Positions 26,001 through 37,088 are shown, counted from the first letter of the stretch. The stretch is DNA of 64,000 nt from Rhodobacter capsulatus (GCF_003254295.1 NZ_QKZO01000002.1:142820-206819), one strand, 5' to 3'. Notes: generated from the sequence alone by a model not told the origin. A program made the numbers and translations.

Positions 26001-26975
26001 ATGCGTCTTTCTGCCCCCACGCGCAACCATGCCGAGATCGTGCAAGCGGTCGTCGCCTCGTCCAATGCCGGGGCGCGGGCCGGTTTTGCCGCCAGTTGGC
26101 GCCGCTCGATGATCCATCACAAGCTGGACCCGGCGCGGGCGCGGGTTACCGACCGGCTGACCGCCGCCGATATCGCCGCCCGGCGCGAGGCGGCGGGGCT
26201 TTTGCTGCGCGTCGCAACCCCGGTGCTCGACCGGCTCGCCCGCGCCGCCTGCGAGGCGGGCTGTGCCGTCTTTCTGTCGGATGCCGAGGGGCTGGTGCTG
26301 GAAGAACGCATGCGCGAGGCCGACCGGCGGGCCTTTCACGGCTCGAACCTTGCCCCCGGATCGGACTGGTCCGAGGGGCGCGAGGGCACGAACGGCATCG
26401 GAACCTGTCTGGCCGAGGGGCGGCCCGTCACCGTCTGGCGCGATCAGCATTTCCGCGCCACCAACACCGGGCTGACCTGCATGGGCGCCCCCGTCTTTGG
26501 CGCGCGGGGCGAGCTGGCCGGGGTGATCGACGTCTCTTCCGCGCGCGAGGACATGACCGAGGGCTACGCCCGTCTGGTCGCGCTGACGGTGCAGGATGCG
26601 GCAAGCCGGATCGAAGCGGATCTGTTCCGCGCCTCCTTCGAGGGGGCGCGCATCCTCTCGACCGGCGCGGCCGAGGAGAGCCCGCAGGGGGTGGTGCTTC
26701 TGGCGCTTGACCGCGACGATCTGGTGATCGGGGCGACGCGGGCGGCGCGCCGCCAGCTGGGATTGGACGAGGCGCAGATGGGCCGGGTGCCTGCCACGGA
26801 TCTCTTCGGCGCCAGGCGCGAGGCGGGGCAGGGCGCGCTGGCCGAGGCGCAGCGCGCCGAGATGGTGCGGGCGCTGGCGCGCGCGGGCGGCAATGTCTCG
26901 GCGGCGGCGCGCGATCTCGGCATCGGCCGCGCCACCTTTTATCGCAAGGCCAAGGCGCTTGGTCTGAGCGTGTAA
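26001..26975 (+). CDS. AcoR-like regulator: GAF plus Fis-type HTH, no AAA+ domain
   Basis: 324 residues. The N-terminal sensor region includes the AcoR-type helix SWRRSMIHHKLDP and a GAF domain (about 75-210, with NGIGTCLAEGRPVTVWRDQH as landmark). A short PAS-like stretch (VVLLALDRDDLVIGATRAAR) follows, then directly a C-terminal Fis/HTH-8 (GGNVSAAARDLGIGRATFYR). The sigma-54 AAA+ module of true AcoR proteins, with its GAFTGA loop, is absent. The ATG at 26001 has GGGGAGG before it; an earlier start at 25944 is less likely. It lies just before an aldehyde dehydrogenase that it probably controls. Confidence 0.88.
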   Translation: MRLSAPTRNHAEIVQAVVASSNAGARAGFAASWRRSMIHHKLDPARARVTDRLTAADIAARREAAGLLLRVATPVLDRLARAACEAGCAVFLSDAEGLVLEERMREADRRAFHGSNLAPGSDWSEGREGTNGIGTCLAEGRPVTVWRDQHFRATNTGLTCMGAPVFGARGELAGVIDVSSAREDMTEGYARLVALTVQDAASRIEADLFRASFEGARILSTGAAEESPQGVVLLALDRDDLVIGATRAARRQLGLDEAQMGRVPATDLFGARREAGQGALAEAQRAEMVRALARAGGNVSAAARDLGIGRATFYRKAKALGLSV

Positions 26976-26980
26976 GGGGG

Positions 26981-27147
26981 GGGGGGCGCTGCCCCCCTCT
27001 TGCCCGTGCCGGGCAATTCACCCCCCGGGATATTTGCACCAAGGTGAAAGGCAAGGGCGCTCCGGCCGGGGCGCCTTTCTCATGCCGTTTCACCTTGGCC
27101 GAAATATCCCGGGGGGTGAGGCGCAGCCGAGGGGGGCAGAGCCCCCC
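26981..27147. repeat. Palindromic intergenic repeat, copy 6 (AAGGTGAAA type)
   Basis: Outer GGGGGGC-GCT-GCCCCCC at 26981-26997 and GGGGGGC-AGA-GCCCCCC at 27131-27147. Inner arms 27021-27049 (CCCCCCGGGATATTTGCACC then AAGGTGAAA) and 27088-27116. It fills half of the 355-base gap between the regulator and the aldehyde dehydrogenase; the other half holds that gene's promoter region. Confidence 0.85.
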
Positions 27148-27230
27148 TTTCCCCACCTGCGACCCCGCGCCGCCTTTACGAATTTTGCGATGCTGCAGCT
27201 GCACCTGTCTCGTCCCTGAAACAGCTCCGC

Positions 27231-27256
27231 CATAACGGAAAAACAAAGCCGCTATG
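27231..27256 (+). promoter_or_regulatory. Inverted repeat upstream of the aldehyde dehydrogenase
   Basis: CATAACGG (27231-27238) and CCGCTATG (27249-27256), 7 of 8 positions symmetric, 75 bases before the start codon. Candidate binding site of the adjacent GAF-Fis regulator. Confidence 0.4.
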
Positions 27257-27330
27257 CAAGAATCGCAAAGAGGCGCAGTCTTTTCCCATCGACACCCCGG
27301 GGAGGGGGTCAGACCATCAGGGAGGACAAG

Positions 27331-28857
<1,527 letters not shown>

Positions 28858-28874
28858 TCCCTCCCGCCCGGCCC

Positions 28875-28896
28875 GGGCCGCGTTTCGACGCGGCCC
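28875..28896. terminator. Hairpin between convergent aldehyde dehydrogenase and UPF0114 genes
   Basis: GGGCCGCG-TTTCGA-CGCGGCCC, a perfect 8-bp stem in a 51-base convergent gap. It has no T-run, so it may be a weak or bidirectional terminator. Confidence 0.5.
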
Positions 28897-28908
28897 GACT
28901 GGTCTGTC

Positions 28909-29442
28909 TCAGGATTTCGCCGCGTCGTATTTCGCGGTCTTCTTCATCGACTTGGCGTGATTGGCAATCCAGTCCATGAGCGCGAGCAGCACCCCCGAGA
29001 TGACGAAGACCAGATGGATCACCACCATCCAGGTGATCTTTTCCGGCGGATATTTGTCGATATCCATGAACACCTTGAGCAGGTGAATCCCGGAAATCGC
29101 CACGATCGAGGCGACCAGCTTCAGCTTCAGCGTCGAGAAATCGACCTCGCTTTGCCAATCCGGCCGGTCCTCGTGGTCGTGGGTGTCCATGCGCGAGACG
29201 AAATTCTCGTAGCCCGAGAAGATCACGATCAGGATCAGGTTCGCCGCCAGGCTCAGGTCGATCAGCGACAGCGCCCCCATCACCGCGTGATCCACCGTCA
29301 GCTGCGGAATTTCGAGCGCGAAATGGTAAAGCTCCAGCACGAAGGCCCAGAGCAGGATCGCCAGCGTGCCCACCAGCCCCAGATACATCGGTGCCATCAG
29401 CCAGCGGCTGGCAAAAAGCACCCGTTCGATCGCGCGTTCCAT
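28909..29442 (-). CDS. UPF0114 (YqhA-like) inner-membrane protein
   Basis: 177 residues with four hydrophobic segments and the family pattern ERVLFASRWLMAPMYLGLV, LSLIDLSLAANLILIVIFSGYENF and WMVVIHLVFVISGVLLALMDW (in pieces). YqhA/UPF0114 function is not firmly known. The ATG at 29440-29442 starts MERAIER, which fits the family. It stands alone: AraC-type regulator upstream at 78 bases, convergent aldehyde dehydrogenase downstream. Confidence 0.88.
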   Translation of the reverse strand: MERAIERVLFASRWLMAPMYLGLVGTLAILLWAFVLELYHFALEIPQLTVDHAVMGALSLIDLSLAANLILIVIFSGYENFVSRMDTHDHEDRPDWQSEVDFSTLKLKLVASIVAISGIHLLKVFMDIDKYPPEKITWMVVIHLVFVISGVLLALMDWIANHAKSMKKTAKYDAAKS

Positions 29443-29519
29443 GAATACTCCGTTAATGTCTGCTCCGCCTAGATAGGGACGGCCCCGCCGCGCGCAAGAG
29501 CCGGGCGCCGACCCTCGGC

Positions 29520-30416
29520 TCAGCCGCCCTTGCGGAAGGCCGAGGGGGTCTTGCCGACCCGGGCCTGAAAGGCGCGGGTGAAATAGGCGGGGCTGTTGAA
29601 GCCAAGTGCTGCGGCGATGTCCTTGACCGGGGTTCCGGTCTCGCTGAGCAGCCGACGCGCCTCGTAAAGGCGGCGATCCTGCAGCAGCTCGGAGGCGGCC
29701 CGGCCACAGCTGATCCGGCACGAGCGCGTCAGATGCGTCGCCGTCACACCGAGCTGCGCGGCATAGTCCGCCACCCCCAGGCCAGAACGGAAATCGCGTT
29801 CGAGAACCGCGGCATAGCGGGTCACCAGCTTGCGCGCAGCCTCCGAGGCGCGGGGCTCGGCCGCCTGCGACATGCCCTGACGTTCGATGATCACGCTCAA
29901 AAGGCCCAGATAATGCAGCGCCGCCCGGTCCGATCCGGGGCGGTTGCTTTCCAGCTCGCGGATCACCGATTCGATCAGCCCCGAGATTTCCGCCTGCACC
30001 GGAGGTTCGCGCACGCGCAGATATTGCGCCGCATGCGGCAGCGTCAGGTCCGAATTCTTGCCGAAAAACACCGCCATGCCGGTGGTCTGGGTCGAGATCT
30101 CGAAGCCGTGCATCACCCCCGCGGGCAGGAAGGCGGCCGAATAGGGGCCATAGCCGCGGGTCACGCCGCCCATGGTGATGCGGCCCTGACCGCGGGTGAA
30201 CCACAGGAAACAGGGTTCCGACAGAGCCCGCATCGCCTCGACCCGCCAGCGCCCGCCCTGGGCGAGCCGGGCGATCGGCACGATGCGCGGCACCGAGGGC
30301 GGCTCGGGCAAAAGCGACTTCGGCCGCGTGGGCTTGGCCGCGACAGACAGGGCTGGGGCGCCCGGGCGCAGGGTCTTGGCGAAGGGCGCGAGCGGGGGGG
30401 TCTTGAAAAGGGTCAC
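29520..30416 (-). CDS. AraC-family transcriptional regulator
   Basis: 298 residues. The C-terminal 100 form the AraC double HTH (YAAQLGVTATHLTRSC, then PVKDIAAALGFNSPAYFTRA with the FxxR/F ending). The N-terminal part is a cupin-like sensor (FTRGQGRITMGG, GYGPYSAAFLPAGVMHGFEI). The start is uncertain: GTG at 30414-30416 with GGAAG upstream is preferred; the frame stays open further up without similarity. The ligand and target are unknown; the adjacent UPF0114 gene is a possible target. Confidence 0.82.
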   Translation of the reverse strand: MTLFKTPPLAPFAKTLRPGAPALSVAAKPTRPKSLLPEPPSVPRIVPIARLAQGGRWRVEAMRALSEPCFLWFTRGQGRITMGGVTRGYGPYSAAFLPAGVMHGFEISTQTTGMAVFFGKNSDLTLPHAAQYLRVREPPVQAEISGLIESVIRELESNRPGSDRAALHYLGLLSVIIERQGMSQAAEPRASEAARKLVTRYAAVLERDFRSGLGVADYAAQLGVTATHLTRSCRISCGRAASELLQDRRLYEARRLLSETGTPVKDIAAALGFNSPAYFTRAFQARVGKTPSAFRKGG

Positions 30417-30516
30417 GAAAGCTTCCGGGGCGGCGGCGGTCGGCCCAAGGATAGGGAAGATCCCCTTGTTAATCCAACGAAAAACGTGACCGCGCCGAAA
30501 TTGGCACGGCCCGGTT

Positions 30517-31461
30517 TCAGCCCCGCAGGATGTTGTGCCAGCCCCCCATCCGGCCACGAAACCATGTGCGTTGCCGCTTCGCATATTGCCGCGAGGCGGC
30601 CTTGGCGCGCTCGGTCGCGGTGGCCAGATCGATCTCGCCGCGCAGATGCGCGACCAGCTCGGGGGCGCCGATCGCCTTGGCCCAGAGCGCCGCGCCGTCC
30701 CACTGGGGCAGCAGGGCGCGGACCTCGTCCAGCGCGCCCGACTCAAGCATCGTCTCGAAGCGGGCATCGATCCGCGCCGCCAGAAGGTCGCGCTCGGGCG
30801 AGAGCAGCAGCGGCACGGCGGCGGCCAGCGGCAGAAGCGGCGGCGGCGTCGCGTCCTGCCAGGCGGCCAGCCCGCGGCCGGTCGCCCGCATCACCTCCCA
30901 CGCCCGTTGCACCCGCATCGGGTTCAGCCCGTCAACGCGGGCGGCGGTGGCGGGGTCCAGCTCGGCCAGCAGGCCCGCGTGCCCCTCGGTCAGGCGGCGG
31001 CGGTCGGCCTCGGCGCGGATCTCGGGCGGGGTCGCGGGAATTTCGGCCAGCCCCTCGGTCAGCGCGCTCAGGTAAAGCCCGGTGCCGCCGGTGATGATCG
31101 GGCGCGGCCCGGCGCCTGCGCGAAAGGCAGCAAGGATCGGGCCGATCTCGCGCAGCCAGGCGCCGACGGAATAATCCTCGCCCGGGGCGCGGTGGCCGTA
31201 AAGCGCATGGGGCGCGCGGGCTTCTTCCGCCGCGGAAGGCCGGGCGGAGAGCACGCGCCAGCACGACCAGACCTGCAGCGCATCGGCATTCACCACCACG
31301 CCGCCGGATTTTTCAGCGATTTCAAGCGCCAGCGCGGATTTGCCCGAGGCCGTCGCCCCCGCGATCAGCACCGGGCGGTCAGCGGGCAGGGCGGCAAGGT
31401 CGAACACGGCGATGATCCCGAGGCTGCGGTTGAGGTTGATCCCGGACGCCATTTGCGACAT
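30517..31461 (-). CDS. miaA: tRNA dimethylallyltransferase
   Basis: Adds the isopentenyl group to A37 of tRNAs reading UNN codons. 314 residues with the P-loop [12 protein letters not shown], the catalytic NADALQVW (D/S-Q motif), [15 protein letters not shown], and [16 protein letters not shown] near the C-terminus. Start uncertain between ATG at 31461 and ATG at 31452. It is divergent from pyrH with only 41 bases between them. Confidence 0.95.
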   Translation of the reverse strand: MSQMASGINLNRSLGIIAVFDLAALPADRPVLIAGATASGKSALALEIAEKSGGVVVNADALQVWSCWRVLSARPSAAEEARAPHALYGHRAPGEDYSVGAWLREIGPILAAFRAGAGPRPIITGGTGLYLSALTEGLAEIPATPPEIRAEADRRRLTEGHAGLLAELDPATAARVDGLNPMRVQRAWEVMRATGRGLAAWQDATPPPLLPLAAAVPLLLSPERDLLAARIDARFETMLESGALDEVRALLPQWDGAALWAKAIGAPELVAHLRGEIDLATATERAKAASRQYAKRQRTWFRGRMGGWHNILRG

Positions 31462-31502
31462 TTTGCGCCCCGATGACAACCAGGGACCGCCAAGGAGCCG
31501 CG

Positions 31503-32234
31503 ATGACCGACACCGACGAACCGATCGTGAAATACAAACGCGTGCTTCTGAAGATCTCGGGCGAGGCGCTGATGGGCGATCAGGGCTATGGCCTGCACCC
31601 GCCGACCGTCGAGCGCATCGCCCGCGAGATCAAGTCGGTGCGCGATCTGGGCGTCGAGATCTGCATGGTGATCGGCGGCGGCAACATCTTCCGCGGCCTT
31701 GCGGGCTCGGCGCAGGGGATGGAGCGCACGACGGCCGATTACATGGGGATGCTGGCGACGGTGATGAATGCGCTCGCCATGCAGGGCGCGCTCGAATCGA
31801 TGGGGGTCTTTACCCGTGTGATCAGCGCGATTCCGATGGATCAGGTCTGCGAACCCTACATCCGCCGCCGCGCCGTGCGGCATCTGGAGAAAAAGCGCGT
31901 CTGCATCTTCGCCGCGGGCACCGGCAACCCCTATTTCACCACCGACACCGCCGCCACACTGCGGGCGAATGAAATGTCCTGCGAGGCGATCTTCAAGGGC
32001 ACCAAGGTCGATGGCGTCTATGACATGGACCCGAAGAAACACGCCCATGCGAAGCGCTACGATACCGTCAGCTATGACGAGGTGCTGCAAAAGAACCTTG
32101 GCGTCATGGATGCCTCGGCGATTGCGCTGGCGCGGGACAACAACCTGCCGATCATCGTGTTTTCGCTGGATGAGCCGGGCGGGTTCCGCACCATTCTGGC
32201 CGGGCAGGGCACCTATACCCGCGTGCAGGGCTGA
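31503..32234 (+). CDS. pyrH: UMP kinase
   Basis: Phosphorylates UMP to UDP; hexameric bacterial type. 243 residues with [13 protein letters not shown], the [10 protein letters not shown] glycine loop, [13 protein letters not shown] at the C-terminus, and [16 protein letters not shown] in the middle. ATG 31503 has a clear CAAGGAG Shine-Dalgarno. First gene of the long envelope run; gap of 105 bases to frr. Confidence 0.98.
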   Translation: MTDTDEPIVKYKRVLLKISGEALMGDQGYGLHPPTVERIAREIKSVRDLGVEICMVIGGGNIFRGLAGSAQGMERTTADYMGMLATVMNALAMQGALESMGVFTRVISAIPMDQVCEPYIRRRAVRHLEKKRVCIFAAGTGNPYFTTDTAATLRANEMSCEAIFKGTKVDGVYDMDPKKHAHAKRYDTVSYDEVLQKNLGVMDASAIALARDNNLPIIVFSLDEPGGFRTILAGQGTYTRVQG

Positions 32235-32339
32235 GACCGGCGACATGTGACGCAACGGAACGGGTGTGCGCGCTTGGCCCCTATCCAAGCGCCGCCCGCC
32301 CCGTTAAGAAGACGAAAACGGAAAAAAGCGGGGGACCCC

Positions 32340-32903
32340 ATGTCCGACGACATCGAAATCGACACCGACGACCTCGAACGCCGCATGGAGGGCGCGATGC
32401 ATGCGCTGAAACATGAATTCGGCACGCTGCGCACCGGGCGGGCTTCGGCCTCGATGGTCGAGCCGATCATGGTCGACAGCTACGGTTCGCTGGTGCCGAT
32501 CAACCAGGTCGGCACGATCAACGTGCCCGAGCCGCGGATGGTGACGGTGAACGTCTGGGACAAGGGCATGATCAGCAAGGTCGAAAAGGCCATTCGCGAT
32601 TCGGGCTTGGGCATCAACCCGCAGACCAACGGCCCGATCATCATGCTGCCGATCCCCGAGCTGAACGAGGAACGCCGCCGCGAGCTGACCAAGGTCGCCG
32701 CGCAATATGCCGAACATGCCCGTGTCGCCATTCGCAACGTGCGCCGCGACGGCATGGACCAGATCAAGAAGGCCAAGGCGAACGGCATGTCGGAAGACGA
32801 CGTGAAGTTCTGGGAAGCCGAGATCGAAGAGCTGACGAAAAAGCACATCGGTGTGGTCGACAAGGCGCTTGAGGGCAAGCAGGCGGAGATCATGCACGTC
32901 TGA
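32340..32903 (+). CDS. frr: Ribosome recycling factor
   Basis: Splits post-termination ribosomes with EF-G. 187 residues (E. coli 185): [19 protein letters not shown] at the N-terminus, [27 protein letters not shown], and [21 protein letters not shown] at 32340-32342. The intergenic upstream (32235-32339) has no clear terminator, so pyrH-frr is likely transcribed through. Confidence 0.98.
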   Translation: MSDDIEIDTDDLERRMEGAMHALKHEFGTLRTGRASASMVEPIMVDSYGSLVPINQVGTINVPEPRMVTVNVWDKGMISKVEKAIRDSGLGINPQTNGPIIMLPIPELNEERRRELTKVAAQYAEHARVAIRNVRRDGMDQIKKAKANGMSEDDVKFWEAEIEELTKKHIGVVDKALEGKQAEIMHV

Positions 32904-32920
32904 GACGTGCGGAAAGGCAG

Positions 32921-33676
32921 ATGATGACCGCGACCGAGCCCCGACCCGCGCCGACCGGCGGTGGCGTCACCGATTACGGCGTCTCGCATGTCGCGATCAT
33001 CATGGATGGCAACGGCCGCTGGGCCAAGCAGCGCGGCTGGCCGCGGCTCGTCGGGCACCGAAAGGGTGCGGAACGGGTCAAGGAGATCGTCCGCGCCTGC
33101 CCCGATCTGGGGGTGAAATGGCTCACCCTTTATGCCTTTTCGACCGAGAACTGGAAGCGCTCGACCGAGGAAGTCCTTGGGTTGATGTCGCTTTTTGCCC
33201 GCTACATCCAGCGCGAGGCCGATGCGATGTCGGCCGAGGGGGTGCGGATGCGCTTCATCGGCGACCGCGGGCCGCTCGATGGCAAGCTGCGCGGGCTGAT
33301 GGACGGGATCGAGGCGCGCACGGCGATGAATGCGCGCCTCAACCTGACCGTGGCGATCAATTACGGCGGCCGCGACGAGCTGCGCCGGGCGGCGGTCCTG
33401 ATGGCCGAGGCGGTGGCGGCCGGGCGGCTGGCCCCCGAGGCGATCACCGAGGCGGTCTTTGCAAGCCATCTCGACACCGCGGCGATCCCCGATCCGGATC
33501 TGGTGATCCGCTCCTCGGGCGAGACGCGGACGTCGAATTTCCTGCCCTGGCAGGCGGCTTACGCGGAATATGAATTCACGCCGACGCTTTGGCCGGATTT
33601 CAACCCGGCGGCGCTGGCGGCGATACTTTCGCAATTTTCCGGCCGCGAGCGGCGTTTCGGCGGGGTGAAGGGATGA
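32921..33676 (+). CDS. uppS: Undecaprenyl (poly-cis-prenyl) diphosphate synthase
   Basis: Makes the C55 carrier for peptidoglycan and LPS. 251 residues: the diphosphate-binding MDGNGRWAK near residue 28-36, YAFSTENWKR, INYGGRDE, and IRSSGETRTSNFLPWQ. Two ATGs at 32921 and 32924 follow GGAAAGGCAG; either could serve. The stop overlaps cdsA (ATGA). Confidence 0.96.
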   Translation: MMTATEPRPAPTGGGVTDYGVSHVAIIMDGNGRWAKQRGWPRLVGHRKGAERVKEIVRACPDLGVKWLTLYAFSTENWKRSTEEVLGLMSLFARYIQREADAMSAEGVRMRFIGDRGPLDGKLRGLMDGIEARTAMNARLNLTVAINYGGRDELRRAAVLMAEAVAAGRLAPEAITEAVFASHLDTAAIPDPDLVIRSSGETRTSNFLPWQAAYAEYEFTPTLWPDFNPAALAAILSQFSGRERRFGGVKG

Positions 33677-34467
33677 GCGGCAACTGGTCGGATCTGCGCG
33701 TGCGCACGGGCTCGGGGCTGGCGATGGTCGCGGCGGGGGCGCTGGCGATCTGGCTGGGCGGGCTGCCCTTTGTTGCGCTGGCGGTGCTGGTCACCGGGCT
33801 GATGATCTGGGAACTGGCGGCGATGACGCGCCCCGAGGGGGCCGCGTCCTGGCCTGCGGTCGCGCTTGGCCTGACCGCCGCTGCGGCGCTGTTTGTCGTC
33901 GTTTTCGGGCATCTGTGGTTTCTGACGCCGCTTCTGATCCTGCCCGCGGCGCTTGGCAGCTTCGTCACGGCCCGCCGCGACCGGGCGATTTTCGCCGCCT
34001 ATGCGGTGCTGATCCTGCTGGCGGGCTATGCTTTGGTGGCGCTGCGCCTTGGCGTCGGGCCGGGGGTGATCTTGTGGCTGGTTTGCGTCATCGTCGCCTC
34101 GGACGTCGGCGGGTATTTTGCGGGCCGCGCATTTGGCGGGCCGAAATTCTGGCCCAGCGTCTCGCCGAAAAAGACCTGGTCGGGCACCGTGGCGGGCTGG
34201 GTCGGCGCAGGCGCCGTGGGCGGGCTTTTCGCCGCAGCGGGCCCGGGCGGGCTTGCGCTTGTCTGGCTTTCGCCGATTGTGGCGCTTGCCGGGCAGATGG
34301 GCGACATCGCGGAAAGCGCGATCAAGCGGCGGATGGGGGTGAAAGATTCCTCGGCCCTGATCCCCGGTCACGGCGGAGTGCTGGACCGGTTCGACGCGCT
34401 GATCGGCGCGGCTGTGGTGGTGCTTTTGCTTGTGCCCTTGATGCCGCAAACGCTTTTCGGAGGCTAA
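33673..34467 (+). CDS. cdsA: Phosphatidate cytidylyltransferase
   Basis: Inner-membrane enzyme making CDP-diacylglycerol. 264 residues with about seven hydrophobic segments and the C-terminal CDS signature: SAIKRRMGVKDSSALIPGHG followed by GVLDRFD. Overlaps uppS by four bases; dxr follows after three. Confidence 0.95.
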   Translation: MSGNWSDLRVRTGSGLAMVAAGALAIWLGGLPFVALAVLVTGLMIWELAAMTRPEGAASWPAVALGLTAAAALFVVVFGHLWFLTPLLILPAALGSFVTARRDRAIFAAYAVLILLAGYALVALRLGVGPGVILWLVCVIVASDVGGYFAGRAFGGPKFWPSVSPKKTWSGTVAGWVGAGAVGGLFAAAGPGGLALVWLSPIVALAGQMGDIAESAIKRRMGVKDSSALIPGHGGVLDRFDALIGAAVVVLLLVPLMPQTLFGG

Positions 34468-34470
34468 GTC

Positions 34471-35643
34471 ATGCGACGCATTACGGTTTTCGGGTCCACC
34501 GGCTCGATCGGGGTCAATACGCTTGACCTGATCGCCCGCAGGCCCGGGGCCTTTCAGGTGGTGGCCCTGTCTGGCGGGCGCAACATCCGGCTTCTGGCCG
34601 AACAGGCGCGGGCCTTCCGGGCCGAGGTCGCGGTGACCGCGCATGAAGACTGCCTGCCCGCGCTGCGCGAGGCTTTGGCCGGAACCGGCATCGAGGCCAC
34701 GGCAGGCAAAGCCGCGCTGATCGAGGCGGCGCTTCGTCCGGCCGACTGGATCATGTCGGCGATCGTCGGCGCCGCGGGGCTGGCGCCCGGGTTTGCCGCG
34801 CTGAGCCAGGGCACGACGCTGGCGCTGGCGAACAAGGAATCGCTGGTCACCGCCGGGCCGCTGCTGCTGGCCGAAGCCGCGAAACACAACGCGCGCCTGT
34901 TGCCGGTCGACAGCGAACATTCGGCGGTCTTTCAGGCGCTGGTGGGCGAGGAGATCGACGCGGTCGAGCGGGTGATCATCACCGCCTCGGGCGGGGCCTT
35001 CCGCGACTGGCCGATCGAGAAACTGGCGCAGGCGACGGTGGCCCAGGCCTCGACCCATCCGAACTGGGCGATGGGGCAAAGGATCACCATCGATTCCGCG
35101 TCCATGTTCAACAAGGCCTTGGAACTGATTGAAACCAAGGAATATTTCGGTGTGAAGCCCGAGCAGATCGAGGTGCTGGTGCACCCGGAATCGCTGGTGC
35201 ACGCGCTGGTCGGCTTCAAGGATGGCGCGCTGATGGCGCATCTGGGCGCGCCCGACATGCGCCATGCCATCGGCTATGCGCTGAACTGGCCCGACCGTAT
35301 CGACCTGCCCGTCGCGCGGCTTGATCTGGCGAAGATCGGCGCGCTGACTTTCCGCGCCCCGGATGACGCGCGCTTCCCGGCGCTGCGTCTGGCGCGCGAG
35401 GTGATGGCGATGGGCGGCACCGCGGGGGCGGCCTTCAACGCCGCCAAGGAAGCCGCGCTTGATGCCTTCATCGGCGAGGAGATCGGCTTTCTGGCGATGA
35501 GCCGTCTGGTCGAGGCGGTGCTGGCCGAGATGACCGCGCGTCACGGGCTTGGAAAACCGCTCGACAGTCTCGATATGGTGATGGACACCGATGCCACCGC
35601 GCGGGCGCTTGCGCGCAGCCTTGTGCCGACAGTAAGGACCTGA
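34471..35643 (+). CDS. dxr: 1-deoxy-D-xylulose 5-phosphate reductoisomerase
   Basis: Second step of the MEP isoprenoid pathway (fosmidomycin target), NADPH-dependent. 390 residues: VFGSTGSIGVNTLDL (NADPH), ANKESLVTAG, PVDSEHSAVFQ, the metal/substrate loop ITASGGAFRD, HPNWAMGQRITIDSA, and HPESLVHALV. ATG 34471 is preceded by CGGAGG. Confidence 0.98.
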   Translation: MRRITVFGSTGSIGVNTLDLIARRPGAFQVVALSGGRNIRLLAEQARAFRAEVAVTAHEDCLPALREALAGTGIEATAGKAALIEAALRPADWIMSAIVGAAGLAPGFAALSQGTTLALANKESLVTAGPLLLAEAAKHNARLLPVDSEHSAVFQALVGEEIDAVERVIITASGGAFRDWPIEKLAQATVAQASTHPNWAMGQRITIDSASMFNKALELIETKEYFGVKPEQIEVLVHPESLVHALVGFKDGALMAHLGAPDMRHAIGYALNWPDRIDLPVARLDLAKIGALTFRAPDDARFPALRLAREVMAMGGTAGAAFNAAKEAALDAFIGEEIGFLAMSRLVEAVLAEMTARHGLGKPLDSLDMVMDTDATARALARSLVPTVRT

Positions 35644-35646
35644 CCC

Positions 35647-36981
35647 TTGGATTTTCTTCCCGACCTCGTTTCGATGCTGCAGACCGTGCTGGCCTTTGTC
35701 GTCGCGCTCTCGATCATCGTCACGGTGCATGAATACGGCCATTACATCGTCGGACGGCTGTGCGGCATCAAGGCCGAGGCCTTCTCGATCGGCTTCGGGC
35801 CGAAGCTGATCAGCCGGGTCGACAAGCATGGCACGGTCTGGAAGATTTCTCTTTTCCCGCTGGGCGGTTACGTCAAGTTTCTGGGCGATGCCAACGCCAC
35901 CTCGGCGGGGGTGGACGAGGAGACCATGGCGCGGCTGAACGCCGAGGAACGCCGTCATTCGATGCATGGCGCGCCGCTTTGGGCGCGGGCGGCGACCGTT
36001 GCCGCGGGGCCGGTCTTCAACTTCATCCTGTCGATCCTGGTCTTTGCCGGGGCGATGGCCTGGGAGGGCAAGCCCGCCGTGCCGCCGCAGGTGGCCGAGC
36101 TGGTGGCGCTGCCCGGCGGCTCGGGCGATCTGCGCCCGGGCGACCGGCTTCTGGCGCTCGAAGGCGTCGCGCTGCCCGATTACGACCGCCTGCGCGAGGT
36201 GACGACGCCGGAAAAACCCTTCCTCAGCTATCGCGTGCTGCGCGAGGGCACCGATCTGGTCGTCGAGGGGCCGCAGCTGGCGCCGCCGCGCGCCGCGCAG
36301 GTGCTGCCGCAATCGGCCGCCGATGCCGCCGGGATCCGGATGGGCGACGTCATCACCGCGATCGACGGGCAGCCGATCTGGCGCTTTGAAGATCTGGTCG
36401 CCAAGGTCGGTGCGGGCAAGGGCGCGCCCCTGACGCTGGATCTGTGGCGTCCCGCCGAGGAGGACAGCGGCGGCAGCACGCTCTCGGTGACGCTGACGCC
36501 GAAGATCGTCGACATGCCGCGCCCGGATGGCAGTTTCGTCAGCGATTACAAGATCGGCCTGATCGCGGGCCCGGGCTTCAGCCCGGTCACCGAGGCGATC
36601 GGTCCGGTCGAGGCGCTGACCGGCGGGGCAAAGCAGACCTGGGCGGCGATCACCGCCTCGGTCTCGGCGATCCAGCATATCGTGCTGGGCAAGATTTCCA
36701 GCTGCAACCTGCGCGGCGCCATCGGCATTGCCGAGGGCTCGGGCGCGGCGGCCAAGGCGGGGGTGGCGGATTTCATCTGGTTCATCGCCATGCTCTCGAC
36801 CGCGGTGGGCTTCCTGAACCTGTTCCCGATCCCGGTGCTGGATGGCGGCCATCTGATGTTCCACCTCTGGGAAGGCGTCACCGGCAAGCCGCCGTCGGAC
36901 CGGGTGATGAGCCTGATGGTCTCGGTCGGGCTGGCTTTGGTGCTGATGGCCTTTGGCCTTTGGAACGATCTGGTGTGCTGA
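35647..36981 (+). CDS. rseP: Site-2 (RIP) zinc metalloprotease RseP
   Basis: Intramembrane protease that cleaves anti-sigma factors and remnant signal peptides. 444 residues: HEYGH (H28, E29, H32) in the first membrane helix, the LDGGHLMFH motif of the second catalytic helix, and two tandem PDZ-like regions between (AELVALPGGSGDLRPGDR and QSAADAAGIRMGD). The start is a TTG at 35647 with AGTAAGGACC before it; no ATG precedes the first helix. It follows dxr after three bases. Confidence 0.94.
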   Translation: MDFLPDLVSMLQTVLAFVVALSIIVTVHEYGHYIVGRLCGIKAEAFSIGFGPKLISRVDKHGTVWKISLFPLGGYVKFLGDANATSAGVDEETMARLNAEERRHSMHGAPLWARAATVAAGPVFNFILSILVFAGAMAWEGKPAVPPQVAELVALPGGSGDLRPGDRLLALEGVALPDYDRLREVTTPEKPFLSYRVLREGTDLVVEGPQLAPPRAAQVLPQSAADAAGIRMGDVITAIDGQPIWRFEDLVAKVGAGKGAPLTLDLWRPAEEDSGGSTLSVTLTPKIVDMPRPDGSFVSDYKIGLIAGPGFSPVTEAIGPVEALTGGAKQTWAAITASVSAIQHIVLGKISSCNLRGAIGIAEGSGAAAKAGVADFIWFIAMLSTAVGFLNLFPIPVLDGGHLMFHLWEGVTGKPPSDRVMSLMVSVGLALVLMAFGLWNDLVC

Positions 36982-37088
36982 GACCGGACGGGGCGCGGGG
37001 CGGCGGCGCCGCAAATTCGCCCCGATCCGCCCTAATTAGGCCGTATTGAACGGGTATTTCCTTTCCGAAAGGCAAAGGAGACCCGATC

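Noticed and set aside
33559-37014. Very long open frames on the strand opposite to clear genes, here over 1100 codons antisense to the cdsA-dxr-rseP genes
   Set aside because: High GC leaves few stop codons. These frames read as Arg/Gln/His-rich low-complexity sequence with no domains, and the sense frames are well-known proteins.
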